DNA of 64,000 bases from Shimia sp. CNT1-13L.2 (GTDB lineage Bacteria > Pseudomonadota > Alphaproteobacteria > Rhodobacterales > Rhodobacteraceae). Within the stretch, counting starts at the first letter, position 1. The number at the start of each line of letters is the position of its first letter. A program made the position numbers and the translations under genes. Location: NCBI RefSeq assembly GCF_024331145.1, contig NZ_JANDJO010000002.1, positions 62,001 through 126,000 on the forward strand, written 5' to 3'. Shown here piece after piece: positions 1-8,473 of the stretch. Below the pieces are notes generated by a model. That model was not told the origin of the DNA, made no database searches, and saw only the letters and a list, made by a program, of their open reading frames with translations.

Positions 1-1
1 G

Positions 2-1720
2 ATGGGCTACGTCTTCGAAGAGCTGGTCCGCAAGTTCAACGAACAAGCCAACGAAGAAGCTGGGGATCACTTCACCCCGCGCGAGGTCATCCGTCTGATG
101 GCCCACCTCATGTATACTCAGGATGAAGACGTCTACACACCCGGCATCGCGCGCACGATCTATGACCCGACCTGCGGGACCGGCGGCATGCTCTCAGTGT
201 CTGAGGAATACATCCGCGAACAAAACCCCCAAGCCAACCTCATCCTCTATGGCCAGGAATACAACGCCGAGTCCTACGCGATTTGTTGTTCTGACCTGCT
301 CATCAAGGATGAGCCGATCGACAATATCCGCTTCGGTGACACGTTGGGCGACGGAAAGACCGAAGACGGCCACCCGGACAAGAAATTCCACTACATGATG
401 GCCAACCCACCCTTTGGCGTGGAATGGAAAACTCAGCAATCCATCGTTCAGAAAGAGGCCGATGCGCTCGGCTTCTCGGGCCGCTTTGGCGCGGGTACGC
501 CGCGCATCAATGACGGTGCGCTTCTGTTCCTTCAAACCATGATCAGCAAGATGCGACCCAGCCCCGAGATCGGCGGTGATGGCTCCAAAATAGCCATTGT
601 CTTCAATGGCTCACCCCTCTTCACTGGCGATGCCGGTTCAGGCGAAAGCAACATCCGCCGTTGGATCATTGAAAACGACTGGCTCGACGCGATCATCGCG
701 CTGCCGGATCAGATGTTCTATAACACCGGGATTTTCACCTACATCTGGATTGTCTCGAACCGCAAACGCCCCGAGCGCCGCGGCAAGGTGCAGCTGATCG
801 ACGGCACCAAGCATTTCCTGAAGATGCGTAAGAGCCTGGGTAACAAGCGTAATGAGCTCGGCGATGGCGAGGACGGGAAGCCAGACCATATCGGCGATAT
901 CACGCGCCTCTATGCCGGCTTCAAACACGATGACACCTCGAGCGTCATAATCGACGGCGAGACCAAAGAGCGGATCTGTTCCAAGATCTTCGACAACCGC
1001 GACTTCGGCTATCTCAAAATCACGGTCGAACGCCCGCTCAAACTGAACTTCCAGGCCAACGCGGAACGCATCGCTCGGCTTGCGGGCGAAAATGCTTTTG
1101 TCAAACTGGCACAGAGCAAAAAGCGCAAGGACAGCGCCGCCATCGCGGCGGAGGAAGAGGCAGGCAAAGCACTACAGGCCCAGATCATTGCTGTGCTGGA
1201 AGGCATGCCCGATACGCTAGTCAAGAACCGTGCAGACTTCATCAAAACGCTGAACGCCGCGTTCAAAACCGCAGGCATCAAACTCGAAGCGCCGATCCGC
1301 AAGGCGATCCTCAGCGCGCTGTCGGAACGGGATGAGACCGCCGACACCTGCACCGACGCCAAAGGCAATCCTGAGCCGGATACTGAGCTGCGCGATACCG
1401 AACTGGTGCCGCTGCCCAAGGATATCGAACTGCCCATGCTGAACGTTCCTGAGGTCGAAGACGATGAGCCTCAGCCACTGACTGACGGCGATTTGCCTGA
1501 TCTCGTGAAAAGTCATGTAGAGACCTATCTCGCTGCCGAGGTGCATCCGCATGTGCCCGACGCCTGGGTCGAACACAAGAAGACCAAAATGGGCTACGAA
1601 ATCCCGCTGAACCGGCATTTCTACGTCTACAAGCCGCCGCGCAAGCTGGAGAAGATCGAAAAAGATATCGAGGATATCACCCGCGACATCATGGAAATGC
1701 TTAAGGGGATCACCGCATGA
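2..1720 (+). CDS. hsdM: Type I restriction-modification DNA methyltransferase subunit (5' part outside window)
   Basis: This is the modification subunit of a type I system; with HsdS it methylates adenine at the recognition sequence using S-adenosylmethionine. The visible 572 residues begin at the stretch with HFTPREV (about 23-29) that normally lies some 150 residues into HsdM, so the N-terminal helical domain is cut off by the window edge. The SAM-binding motif DPTCGTGGML is at 55-64 and the catalytic NPPF at 135-138. The C-terminal part is rich in charged helices and acidic residues. The stop overlaps the hsdS start as ATGA, so the two are translationally coupled. Family assignment is secure; the true start cannot be seen. 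Confidence 0.95.
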   Translation: MGYVFEELVRKFNEQANEEAGDHFTPREVIRLMAHLMYTQDEDVYTPGIARTIYDPTCGTGGMLSVSEEYIREQNPQANLILYGQEYNAESYAICCSDLLIKDEPIDNIRFGDTLGDGKTEDGHPDKKFHYMMANPPFGVEWKTQQSIVQKEADALGFSGRFGAGTPRINDGALLFLQTMISKMRPSPEIGGDGSKIAIVFNGSPLFTGDAGSGESNIRRWIIENDWLDAIIALPDQMFYNTGIFTYIWIVSNRKRPERRGKVQLIDGTKHFLKMRKSLGNKRNELGDGEDGKPDHIGDITRLYAGFKHDDTSSVIIDGETKERICSKIFDNRDFGYLKITVERPLKLNFQANAERIARLAGENAFVKLAQSKKRKDSAAIAAEEEAGKALQAQIIAVLEGMPDTLVKNRADFIKTLNAAFKTAGIKLEAPIRKAILSALSERDETADTCTDAKGNPEPDTELRDTELVPLPKDIELPMLNVPEVEDDEPQPLTDGDLPDLVKSHVETYLAAEVHPHVPDAWVEHKKTKMGYEIPLNRHFYVYKPPRKLEKIEKDIEDITRDIMEMLKGITA

Positions 1721-2970
1721 GCTACGCCCCTTATCCGGCATACAAGGACAGTGGCGTCCCTTGGCTTGGGCACGTGCCTGAAGAGTGGATGGTTGCACCG
1801 CTGAGGAGGTTTCTTCGTGTGCAGAGCGGCGACATCATTTCAAAAGACAAGGAAACGGATGAAGGGGTTCCTATCTACGGAGGGAACGGCATTCGAGGCT
1901 ACACGGATGAACCAAACACTCAAGGGCCGCTGATCCTCATTGGTCGCGTCGGAGCCCACTGTGGGAACGTGCATATTGCTCAAGGTCCACTATGGGCATC
2001 TGAACATGCATTTCGGGTGTACAAAAATCAGCCTTTTGAAATTGAGTTTTTTGCGTACCTGATCGAGAGCTTGAATCTCAATCAGTTTGCCATCCGGACA
2101 GCACAGCCGCTTTTGAACTCCTCAATTGTTGCTGAGCAAGTTGTGTCTGTGCCGTCCATCGAAGAACAAACCGCCATTGCGGATTTCTTGGATAAGAAGA
2201 CGGCCGAGATTGATGATCTGATCGCCAAGAAGGAAGAGCTTCTGCGCCTTCTGGCCGAACAACGCACAGCGCTGATCACTCACGCCGTCACCAAAGGCCT
2301 CAATCCTAACGCCCCCATGAAACCCAGCGGCATCGACTGGCTCGGTGACGTGCCAGAGGGGTGGGAAGTTAAGCCGCTTAAGTTCCTTGGGCGTTTTCAG
2401 AACGGCATCAGTATTGGCGGCGACAGCTTCGGATCCGGCTTTCCGTTCGTCAGCTATGGCGACGTATACAAGAACCTCAGCTTGCCCGAGACCGGCAGCG
2501 GATTGGTCGAATCAACAGCGAAGGACCGTGTTCTTTACTCAGTTGAACACGGCGATATCTTCTTTACGCGCACATCTGAAACGATTGAAGAAATCGCGAT
2601 CTCCTCGGTCTGCGAGACAACTATACCTGACGCCGTCTTTGCCGGTTTTCTCATCCGATGTCGCCCCTATCCAAAGCGATTGGACGTTGGATTTTCCAAA
2701 TACTATTTCAGAAACAGCAGGCTGCGCGACTATTTCGTCAAGGAGATGAATCTGGTGACGCGTGCATCACTGGGCCAGACGTTGCTGGGCAATCTGATGG
2801 TCGCCTTGCCACCCCTTGATGAACAAGAGCATATTTCTGTGTTTTTGGATGAGAAACTTGAGGACCTCGCAAAGGTTGAAGCTGACACCCGCACTTCGAT
2901 CCGACTACTGAATGAATACAGAACCTCAATCATCACCAGCGCAGTGACCGGTAAGATCAAGGTTGCGTAG
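1717..2970 (+). CDS. hsdS: Type I restriction-modification specificity subunit
   Basis: HsdS sets the DNA sequence recognised by the type I complex. The 417-residue protein has the expected two-fold internal repeat. Each half opens with a related segment ending WLG(H/D)VPE(E/G)W (near residues 15-25 and 205-215), followed by a target-recognition domain. Each half ends with a conserved helical spacer (about 148-194 and 370-415) containing EQ, a FLD(K/E)K segment and TSAVT- or THAVT-like endings. The two recognition domains differ, so the site should be bipartite and asymmetric. The gene starts inside the hsdM stop and is followed two bases later by the next gene of the operon. Confidence 0.95.
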   Translation: MSYAPYPAYKDSGVPWLGHVPEEWMVAPLRRFLRVQSGDIISKDKETDEGVPIYGGNGIRGYTDEPNTQGPLILIGRVGAHCGNVHIAQGPLWASEHAFRVYKNQPFEIEFFAYLIESLNLNQFAIRTAQPLLNSSIVAEQVVSVPSIEEQTAIADFLDKKTAEIDDLIAKKEELLRLLAEQRTALITHAVTKGLNPNAPMKPSGIDWLGDVPEGWEVKPLKFLGRFQNGISIGGDSFGSGFPFVSYGDVYKNLSLPETGSGLVESTAKDRVLYSVEHGDIFFTRTSETIEEIAISSVCETTIPDAVFAGFLIRCRPYPKRLDVGFSKYYFRNSRLRDYFVKEMNLVTRASLGQTLLGNLMVALPPLDEQEHISVFLDEKLEDLAKVEADTRTSIRLLNEYRTSIITSAVTGKIKVA

Positions 2971-2972
2971 CT

Positions 2973-3557
2973 ATGACCATCAATGCTCAAGGCTATTTCA
3001 ACCAGCTGCAAACCCAGCTTTCAGACAAATATTGCGTGTTGCCCAACGACGATGGGCAGCTAGTACTTTCCGAAAAACCTGAACCAGAGTCCCCCAAGCA
3101 AACCGTTCGCTTCACGTTTTCCGGTACAGCTCTGGCGGTCAAGCTCGATAAATTCCAAGCGCCTCTGTTCCATTTCTTGGAAAACAAAGGGCATCCTTGG
3201 TCGAAACGCTGCGACTTCGTTGTGTTCCATTGCCGGCGAAATGCCGTGCGGGCCTATTGCATCGAATTCAAAACTGCGCGCACTAATATCCCGGTCGATA
3301 AAGTGATCCCGCAGCTGAATGCAGGCCACCATTGGTGCGAGTCGCTTCACAACACGATCCGGAATTACACGGCATCGAAACGGCGTCTTCAGGTTTCAAA
3401 ATACCTCTTCACCGCGAGCCTAGATCCTTCTGCCGTTTTGGATCCAACCGGGCGCTACCTTTTGAAGGATACGTCAATTCGACATTACAACTTTGATGAA
3501 GTTGATAGGATGGACTTGGACGACATGGAAAATGACCATGTGTATACTGTTAGTTGA
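2973..3557 (+). CDS. Uncharacterised PD-(D/E)XK-like protein between hsdS and hsdR
   Basis: I do not recognise a named family. The 194-residue soluble protein starts two bases after hsdS and ends nine bases before the preferred hsdR ATG, so it is an in-operon insertion into a standard hsdMSR order. Residues 80-100 read as a beta strand with D81, then a second strand ending IEFK with E98 and K100, followed by Q114. This is the D-x(n)-E-x-K arrangement of PD-(D/E)XK nuclease folds. No signal peptide or membrane segment is seen. It may be a diverged nuclease, a structural derivative, or an accessory factor of the restriction complex. The gene call is firm; the function is inference. Confidence 0.85.
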   Translation: MTINAQGYFNQLQTQLSDKYCVLPNDDGQLVLSEKPEPESPKQTVRFTFSGTALAVKLDKFQAPLFHFLENKGHPWSKRCDFVVFHCRRNAVRAYCIEFKTARTNIPVDKVIPQLNAGHHWCESLHNTIRNYTASKRRLQVSKYLFTASLDPSAVLDPTGRYLLKDTSIRHYNFDEVDRMDLDDMENDHVYTVS

Positions 3558-3565
3558 TTGATATT

Positions 3566-6500
3566 ATGAGCAAACACACCGAAATCCGTTTTGAAGATGC
3601 TATCACCGAAAGCCTGACCACGGCGGGCGGATATGCCTTGGGCGACCCCGACGGCTTTGATGCCGAGCGCGGTTTGTTCCCAGATGAGGTCATCGCTTTC
3701 ATCGAGGCGACACAGGCTAAACGTTGGGCCAGCCTACAGGAGTTCCACGGCGACCGGGCTAAGATTGCACTGCTGGACTCGCTCTGCAAAGAGCTGTCGG
3801 CCAAAGGCTCACTGCATGTGCTGCGCCATGGGTTCAAGTGTTTCGGCAAGACGTGGAAGCTAGCCTATTTCGCGCCCGCTTCGGGCATGAACCCCGACGC
3901 GTTGGCCGACTATGCTGCCAACCGCCCGACCGCCACGCGGCAGGTGCATTTCGACCCCAAGCAAAAGGGCCTCTCGCTTGATCTGGTGCTGTCGGTGAAC
4001 GGCCTGCCCATCGTGACGATGGAATTGAAAAACCAGATGTCAGGCCAGACGGTCGAACATGCCAAGAAGCAATACAAGTTCGACCGTGATCCGACCTGTC
4101 CGATTTTCCGTTTCAAGGAACGCGCCCTGGTGCATTTCGCGGTTGATACCGATCTGGCCTATATGACCACGCGGCTGAGCGGGTCAAAAACTGTGTTCCT
4201 GCCTTTCAACAAGGGGCATGGGAACGGCGCGGGCAACCCGCCGGATGAAGACAATTATCGCACCGCCTATCTGTGGGAAGAGGTCCTGACCAAGGATAGC
4301 CTGATGGATATCCTGGCGCGTTTCTTGCATCTGGAGGTGAAGGAAACCAAAGTTGTGACCTCGCGCGGGATCAAGACCTCCCGCAAGGAAACGATGATCT
4401 TCCCGCGTTATCATCAGCTGGATTCGGTGCGGAAGCTGGTCGCCGATGCCAAGATGCAGGGGCCGAGCCACAACTACCTGATTCAACATTCTGCCGGGTC
4501 CGGTAAATCCAACTCGATCGCCTGGTTGGCACATCGCTTGTCGAGCCTGCACGATGAGAATGACCAGAAAGTTTTCAGCACTGTGATCGTGATCACCGAT
4601 CGCCGCGTGCTGGACCAACAGCTGCAAGACACGATCTATCAGTTCGAGCACAAGCAAGGTGTGGTCGAGAAGATCGACGAGAACACCCAGCAGTTGGCCA
4701 AAGCTTTGTCTGGTGGTGTGCCGATCGTAATAACCACGATCCAGAAATTCCCGTTCATCGCGCAGGCATTGGACACGTTGTCTAGGAAGGGCGAAAGCGT
4801 TCAGATCGATACGACCGGCAAGAGCTTTGCCGTGATCGTGGACGAGGCGCACAGTTCCCAAAGCGGCGAGACCGCCATGGAACTGCGCAAGGTACTGAAC
4901 CGCGAAGGCATCGCGGCCACTATCGCCGAACAGATCATTGACGATGAGGAGGAGCAGAACCTTTCGGATGACGCGAAAGAAGCACTGTTCCAAGAGATGC
5001 TAAAGCGCCCCCGCCAGAAGAACATCAGCTTTTTCGCGTTCACCGCGACGCCGAAGTACAAGACGCTGGCCGTTTTCAATGAGCCTGGACCGAACGGGAA
5101 GCCACCGTTTCATCATTACTCTATGAGGCAAGCCATCGAAGAAGGCTTCATCATGGACGTGCTCAGAAATTACACGACCTACAAAGCCTACTACGGGCTG
5201 ATCAAATCGATCGAAGACGACCCCGAGGTGCCGCGAAAAAAAGCCGCCAAGCAGCTTGCGCGCTTCATGAGCCTGCACCCGATCAATATTGCGCAAAAGG
5301 TGGAAGTGATCATCGAACACTTCCGCCATCACACCCGACATAAGATAGGTGGACGGGCCAAGGCTATGGTGGTCACCAGCTCGCGATTACATGCTGTGCG
5401 TTACAAGCTGGCCTTCGACAAATATGTGAAAGAAAAAGGCTACGGCGACATCAAAGCACTGGTCGCGTTTTCCGGTTCAATCAAAGACCCTGACTTTCCC
5501 GAGAAGGAATACACCGAAGTCGGGATGAACAAGGGTATGAAAGAAAGCGAGTTGCCCAAGAAGTTCAGCACCGAGGGATACCAGGTGCTGCTCGTGGCCG
5601 ATAAGTATCAGACCGGTTTTGACCAGCCTCTGCTTCACACGATGTACGTGGATAAACGCTTGTCAGGCATCCAGGCGGTACAGACGCTCTCTCGCCTCAA
5701 TCGGCGGACAGCGGGCAAAGAAGGCACGTTCGTACTGGATTTCGTGAACGAGCGCGATGAGATCTTCCAGTCATTCAAGGACTACTACGAGACAACTGAC
5801 GCTGGCGACGCGCCGGATCCACACCAGCTTTATGAGTTGCAACACTCTATCGAGGAATGGCGGATATTTGGCAGCGATGAAGTGGACCAGATTTGCGAGA
5901 TCTGGTTCAAGAACCGTAAGGAACCGACGGCTTCCGATCACCGCAACATGAACGCGCTGATTGACCTTGCAGTCGAACGGTTTGCTTCACTGGAAGAAGG
6001 TGACCGCGAATTGCTGCGCGGGAAACTGACTAGCTTCCGAAACCTCTACGCCTTCTTGTCCCAAATCGTACCGTACCAGGATTCTGAGCAGGAAAAACTC
6101 TACACCTATCTTCGGCTTCTAATCCCGAAGCTGCCGAAACGAGCAGAGGATGATCCGTTTCAACTCGGCGATGAGGTGGAGCTGCAATACTACCGGCTGC
6201 AGAAAATCAGCGAGGGTGGCATCGATCTGTCGCAAGGAGAAGCTGAACCGTTGAAAGGGCCAACAGAAGTTGGCTCCGGCGTCTCCAAGGATGAAGCCGT
6301 CCGGCTCAGCTTGCTTGTTGATACACTCAACGAGCGGTTCGGAACCGAATTCGACAAAGCAGACGAGTTGTTCTTCGATCAAGTTGTCGAGGTAGCCACA
6401 GGGAAAGAAAAACTACGGGAAGCTGCTCGAGCAAACACCCTGGACAACTTTTCTTTGGTCTTTAACTCCATGCTTGAAGGCATGTTCATTGAACGAATGG

Positions 6501-6679
6501 ATGGCAATGAAGAGATCTTTGCCAAACTGATGAATGATGATCGGTTTCGAGAGGCAGCTGCAAACGGTCTCGTAAAGCGTGTTTATGATTCAATTGTGGG
6601 AGTAAATGCCAGTTCGGACGATCCGGGCGACGACCCAGACACAGACGATCCCGGACCCATGATTGGCCGCGAGAAGTAG
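3566..6679 (+). CDS. hsdR: Type I restriction endonuclease/translocase subunit
   Basis: HsdR is the motor and nuclease of the type I complex; it translocates DNA with ATP and cleaves away from the site. The N-terminal nuclease domain shows D139 and the strand ending with ELK at about 153-155. The helicase part follows with Walker A SAGSGKS near residue 310, a DEAH box (IVDEAH) and FTATPK, then a RecA-like second lobe (DKYQTGFDQP, QTLSRLNR). The length of 1037 residues is normal. I chose ATG 3566; an in-frame TTG at 3554 would overlap the upstream stop. The acidic C-terminal tail with repeated D-D-P-G-like residues is low complexity. It is the last large gene of the hsd operon. Confidence 0.95.
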   Translation: MSKHTEIRFEDAITESLTTAGGYALGDPDGFDAERGLFPDEVIAFIEATQAKRWASLQEFHGDRAKIALLDSLCKELSAKGSLHVLRHGFKCFGKTWKLAYFAPASGMNPDALADYAANRPTATRQVHFDPKQKGLSLDLVLSVNGLPIVTMELKNQMSGQTVEHAKKQYKFDRDPTCPIFRFKERALVHFAVDTDLAYMTTRLSGSKTVFLPFNKGHGNGAGNPPDEDNYRTAYLWEEVLTKDSLMDILARFLHLEVKETKVVTSRGIKTSRKETMIFPRYHQLDSVRKLVADAKMQGPSHNYLIQHSAGSGKSNSIAWLAHRLSSLHDENDQKVFSTVIVITDRRVLDQQLQDTIYQFEHKQGVVEKIDENTQQLAKALSGGVPIVITTIQKFPFIAQALDTLSRKGESVQIDTTGKSFAVIVDEAHSSQSGETAMELRKVLNREGIAATIAEQIIDDEEEQNLSDDAKEALFQEMLKRPRQKNISFFAFTATPKYKTLAVFNEPGPNGKPPFHHYSMRQAIEEGFIMDVLRNYTTYKAYYGLIKSIEDDPEVPRKKAAKQLARFMSLHPINIAQKVEVIIEHFRHHTRHKIGGRAKAMVVTSSRLHAVRYKLAFDKYVKEKGYGDIKALVAFSGSIKDPDFPEKEYTEVGMNKGMKESELPKKFSTEGYQVLLVADKYQTGFDQPLLHTMYVDKRLSGIQAVQTLSRLNRRTAGKEGTFVLDFVNERDEIFQSFKDYYETTDAGDAPDPHQLYELQHSIEEWRIFGSDEVDQICEIWFKNRKEPTASDHRNMNALIDLAVERFASLEEGDRELLRGKLTSFRNLYAFLSQIVPYQDSEQEKLYTYLRLLIPKLPKRAEDDPFQLGDEVELQYYRLQKISEGGIDLSQGEAEPLKGPTEVGSGVSKDEAVRLSLLVDTLNERFGTEFDKADELFFDQVVEVATGKEKLREAARANTLDNFSLVFNSMLEGMFIERMDGNEEIFAKLMNDDRFREAAANGLVKRVYDSIVGVNASSDDPGDDPDTDDPGPMIGREK

Positions 6680-6685
6680 TAAGAA

Positions 6686-7102
6686 ATGACCGACACAGAA
6701 AAGAAAGCAGCGCACAAACAACGTCTGGAGCAAAAGACCGACGTTACTTCTCGGCTAAGCGAAACGACTCGGTTTGTTGCATTTGGAATTGTTGCTTGGG
6801 TTTTCGCTGTTCAGGCCTCTGACGCAGAATTCTCGAAGACCTACATCCAAACATATGAAATTTGGATCAACACAGCAGGAGCGCTGGCAGTCATATCGAT
6901 TGCGGGCGACTATTTTCAGTATCTATGCGCATATTTGTCCGTGAAGCATGCTTTGACGAGAAAGGAGCAAGGCTACAAATTCAACAGAAACCATCCCGCC
7001 TATTTTTTGCAGACGGCGTTCTTCATCATTAAGCAATTTGCCGTAGGACTTGGTTCAATTGCTATTGCCACGACCTTCGCGCTTCATGTTTTTCTGAACT
7101 AA
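6686..7102 (+). CDS. Small three-helix membrane protein downstream of hsdR
   Basis: Unrecognised 138-residue protein starting six bases after the hsdR stop, so probably the last gene of the hsd transcript. It has a charged N-terminus (residues 1-27, rich in K, E and R) and hydrophobic segments at about 29-44, 62-86 and 106-136. A basic loop lies between the second and third. There are no catalytic motifs. Membrane proteins beside restriction or defence genes sometimes act as effectors, but nothing here shows this. The position and tight spacing support a real gene; the role is unknown. Confidence 0.75.
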   Translation: MTDTEKKAAHKQRLEQKTDVTSRLSETTRFVAFGIVAWVFAVQASDAEFSKTYIQTYEIWINTAGALAVISIAGDYFQYLCAYLSVKHALTRKEQGYKFNRNHPAYFLQTAFFIIKQFAVGLGSIAIATTFALHVFLN

Positions 7103-7198
7103 GCCATCCTTGCAATCCGAAAGCTTAACCCAATTACTAATGGCTGAACGGTGACCTGCTACCCTAACAGCTTCACGACAGGAGAGAAAACTCGAGCC

Positions 7199-8335
7199 AT
7201 GTTCCGCGTTGACTTGAACCAAAATCGATTGTCCCGACTGTCCCAGAAGCGCTTTGCAGATTTGAATCTTCGCGAGCGAGATCACTTGCAGGAATGGCTG
7301 GCCAACCAGCCTGACGCGCTTGGTGAGGAGTTGTTGATCATTCAGAAAGAGTTCGACGGGTTCGATGAAACCCGCGAACGGCTAGACCTTCTTGCGCTAG
7401 ACAAGGATGGCAACCTTGTTGTGATCGAAAATAAGCTGGATGACAGCGGGCGCGATGTGGCTTGGCAGGCGCTAAAATACACCGCGTACGTGTCTGGTCT
7501 AACCAAGACCCAGATTGTCGATATCTACCAGCAATACCTCGATCGCTATGCTGGCGGCGGAAATGCTGCCGTTCGGCTCTGCGAATTCATGGAAGTGGAG
7601 GAGCTGGAAGAAACAGTGCTGAACCCTGGCAACGATCAGCGAATGATCTTTATTGCCGCCAATTTCCGTCGTGAGGTCACAGCGACGGTTCTATGGCTCT
7701 TGAGCCGTGGGATCCGGGCGCAGTGTTTTAAGGTAACGCCTTATGCTTTCGGGGATGAATTGATGGTCGATATTCAACAGATTATTCCTACGCCGGAAGC
7801 CGCCGACTTCATGATTGGAATGTCGAGCAAAGAAAACGAAGAGAAGGCGATCCAAGACACGCAGAAGAAGCGGCACAAGCTGCGCTTAGAATTCTGGGAA
7901 GCTGCCCTCGAACAGCTTCGTGTCGATGGGGTTACGCTCTACCAGAATATCAGCCCGACGAAGGACCATTGGCTAAGTGCTGGGTCCGGCACGAGGTCCT
8001 GCCCTTATCAAATGATTTTCTCGAGAGACGAGGCACGTGTGGAGATCAGCTTTCAGCGCTCTGAAACCTCAGAAAACAAATGGCTCTTCGATCAGCTCTA
8101 CAGTCAAAGGGACGCAATCCAAGCGGCATTCGGCGCTGAACTCGATTGGCGGAGGATGGACAACAAGAAAGCCAGCCGTATCGTTTACGCTCAACCCTTT
8201 GACGGCTTCAACCGCGAAGCTTGGCCCGAAATGATTGCCTGGCTGGCCACGCATATTCAGATGTTGGAAGCAGCGTTTAGCGAACCACTATCCCGCCTGA
8301 ACCGCGAGGTCCGCTCTAAAGACGAAGCAATTTAG
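7199..8335 (+). CDS. DUF4268-type protein with N-terminal PD-(D/E)XK nuclease-like domain
   Basis: This 378-residue protein resembles the DUF4268 proteins found in restriction and defence islands. The N-terminal half has a nuclease-fold signature: D63 in a RLDLLALD strand, E77 and K79 in VIENK, then Q90-A-L-K-Y94, the Q-x3-Y helix common in PD-(D/E)XK proteins. The C-terminal half (about 215-370), with W-rich aromatic stretches, fits DUF4268. I start at ATG 7199, preceded by GACAGGAGAG; a GTG at 7151 is in frame but lacks such a site. It follows the hsd operon after 96 bases and may have its own promoter. The nuclease activity is inferred from residues only. Confidence 0.85.
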   Translation: MFRVDLNQNRLSRLSQKRFADLNLRERDHLQEWLANQPDALGEELLIIQKEFDGFDETRERLDLLALDKDGNLVVIENKLDDSGRDVAWQALKYTAYVSGLTKTQIVDIYQQYLDRYAGGGNAAVRLCEFMEVEELEETVLNPGNDQRMIFIAANFRREVTATVLWLLSRGIRAQCFKVTPYAFGDELMVDIQQIIPTPEAADFMIGMSSKENEEKAIQDTQKKRHKLRLEFWEAALEQLRVDGVTLYQNISPTKDHWLSAGSGTRSCPYQMIFSRDEARVEISFQRSETSENKWLFDQLYSQRDAIQAAFGAELDWRRMDNKKASRIVYAQPFDGFNREAWPEMIAWLATHIQMLEAAFSEPLSRLNREVRSKDEAI

Positions 8336-8423
8336 TTCCGTTTCTCAGGTCTTGGGCGATAAGCAAATATGAGCCCTTCCTCGCGTTCATGATTGAAAGG
8401 TCGCCGGTTGTGGAGACCTTAGC

Positions 8424-8473
8424 AGGAGGGGGTAATGCTTAAAATTGAAAAGAAAATAGATACACTGCCGTGA
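8424..8473 (+). promoter_or_regulatory. Strong ribosome site and 12-codon leader ORF coupled to the polymerase-like gene
   Basis: A near-perfect Shine-Dalgarno run (AGGAGGGGG, 8424-8432) sits before an ATG at 8435 that opens a 12-codon frame, MLKIEKKIDTLP. Its TGA stop (8471-8473) overlaps the GTG start (8470-8472) of the next gene as GTGA. The large gene has no comparable ribosome site of its own. Translation of the leader followed by re-initiation at GTG is the simplest reading. It might alternatively be a regulatory leader peptide. Confidence 0.55.
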
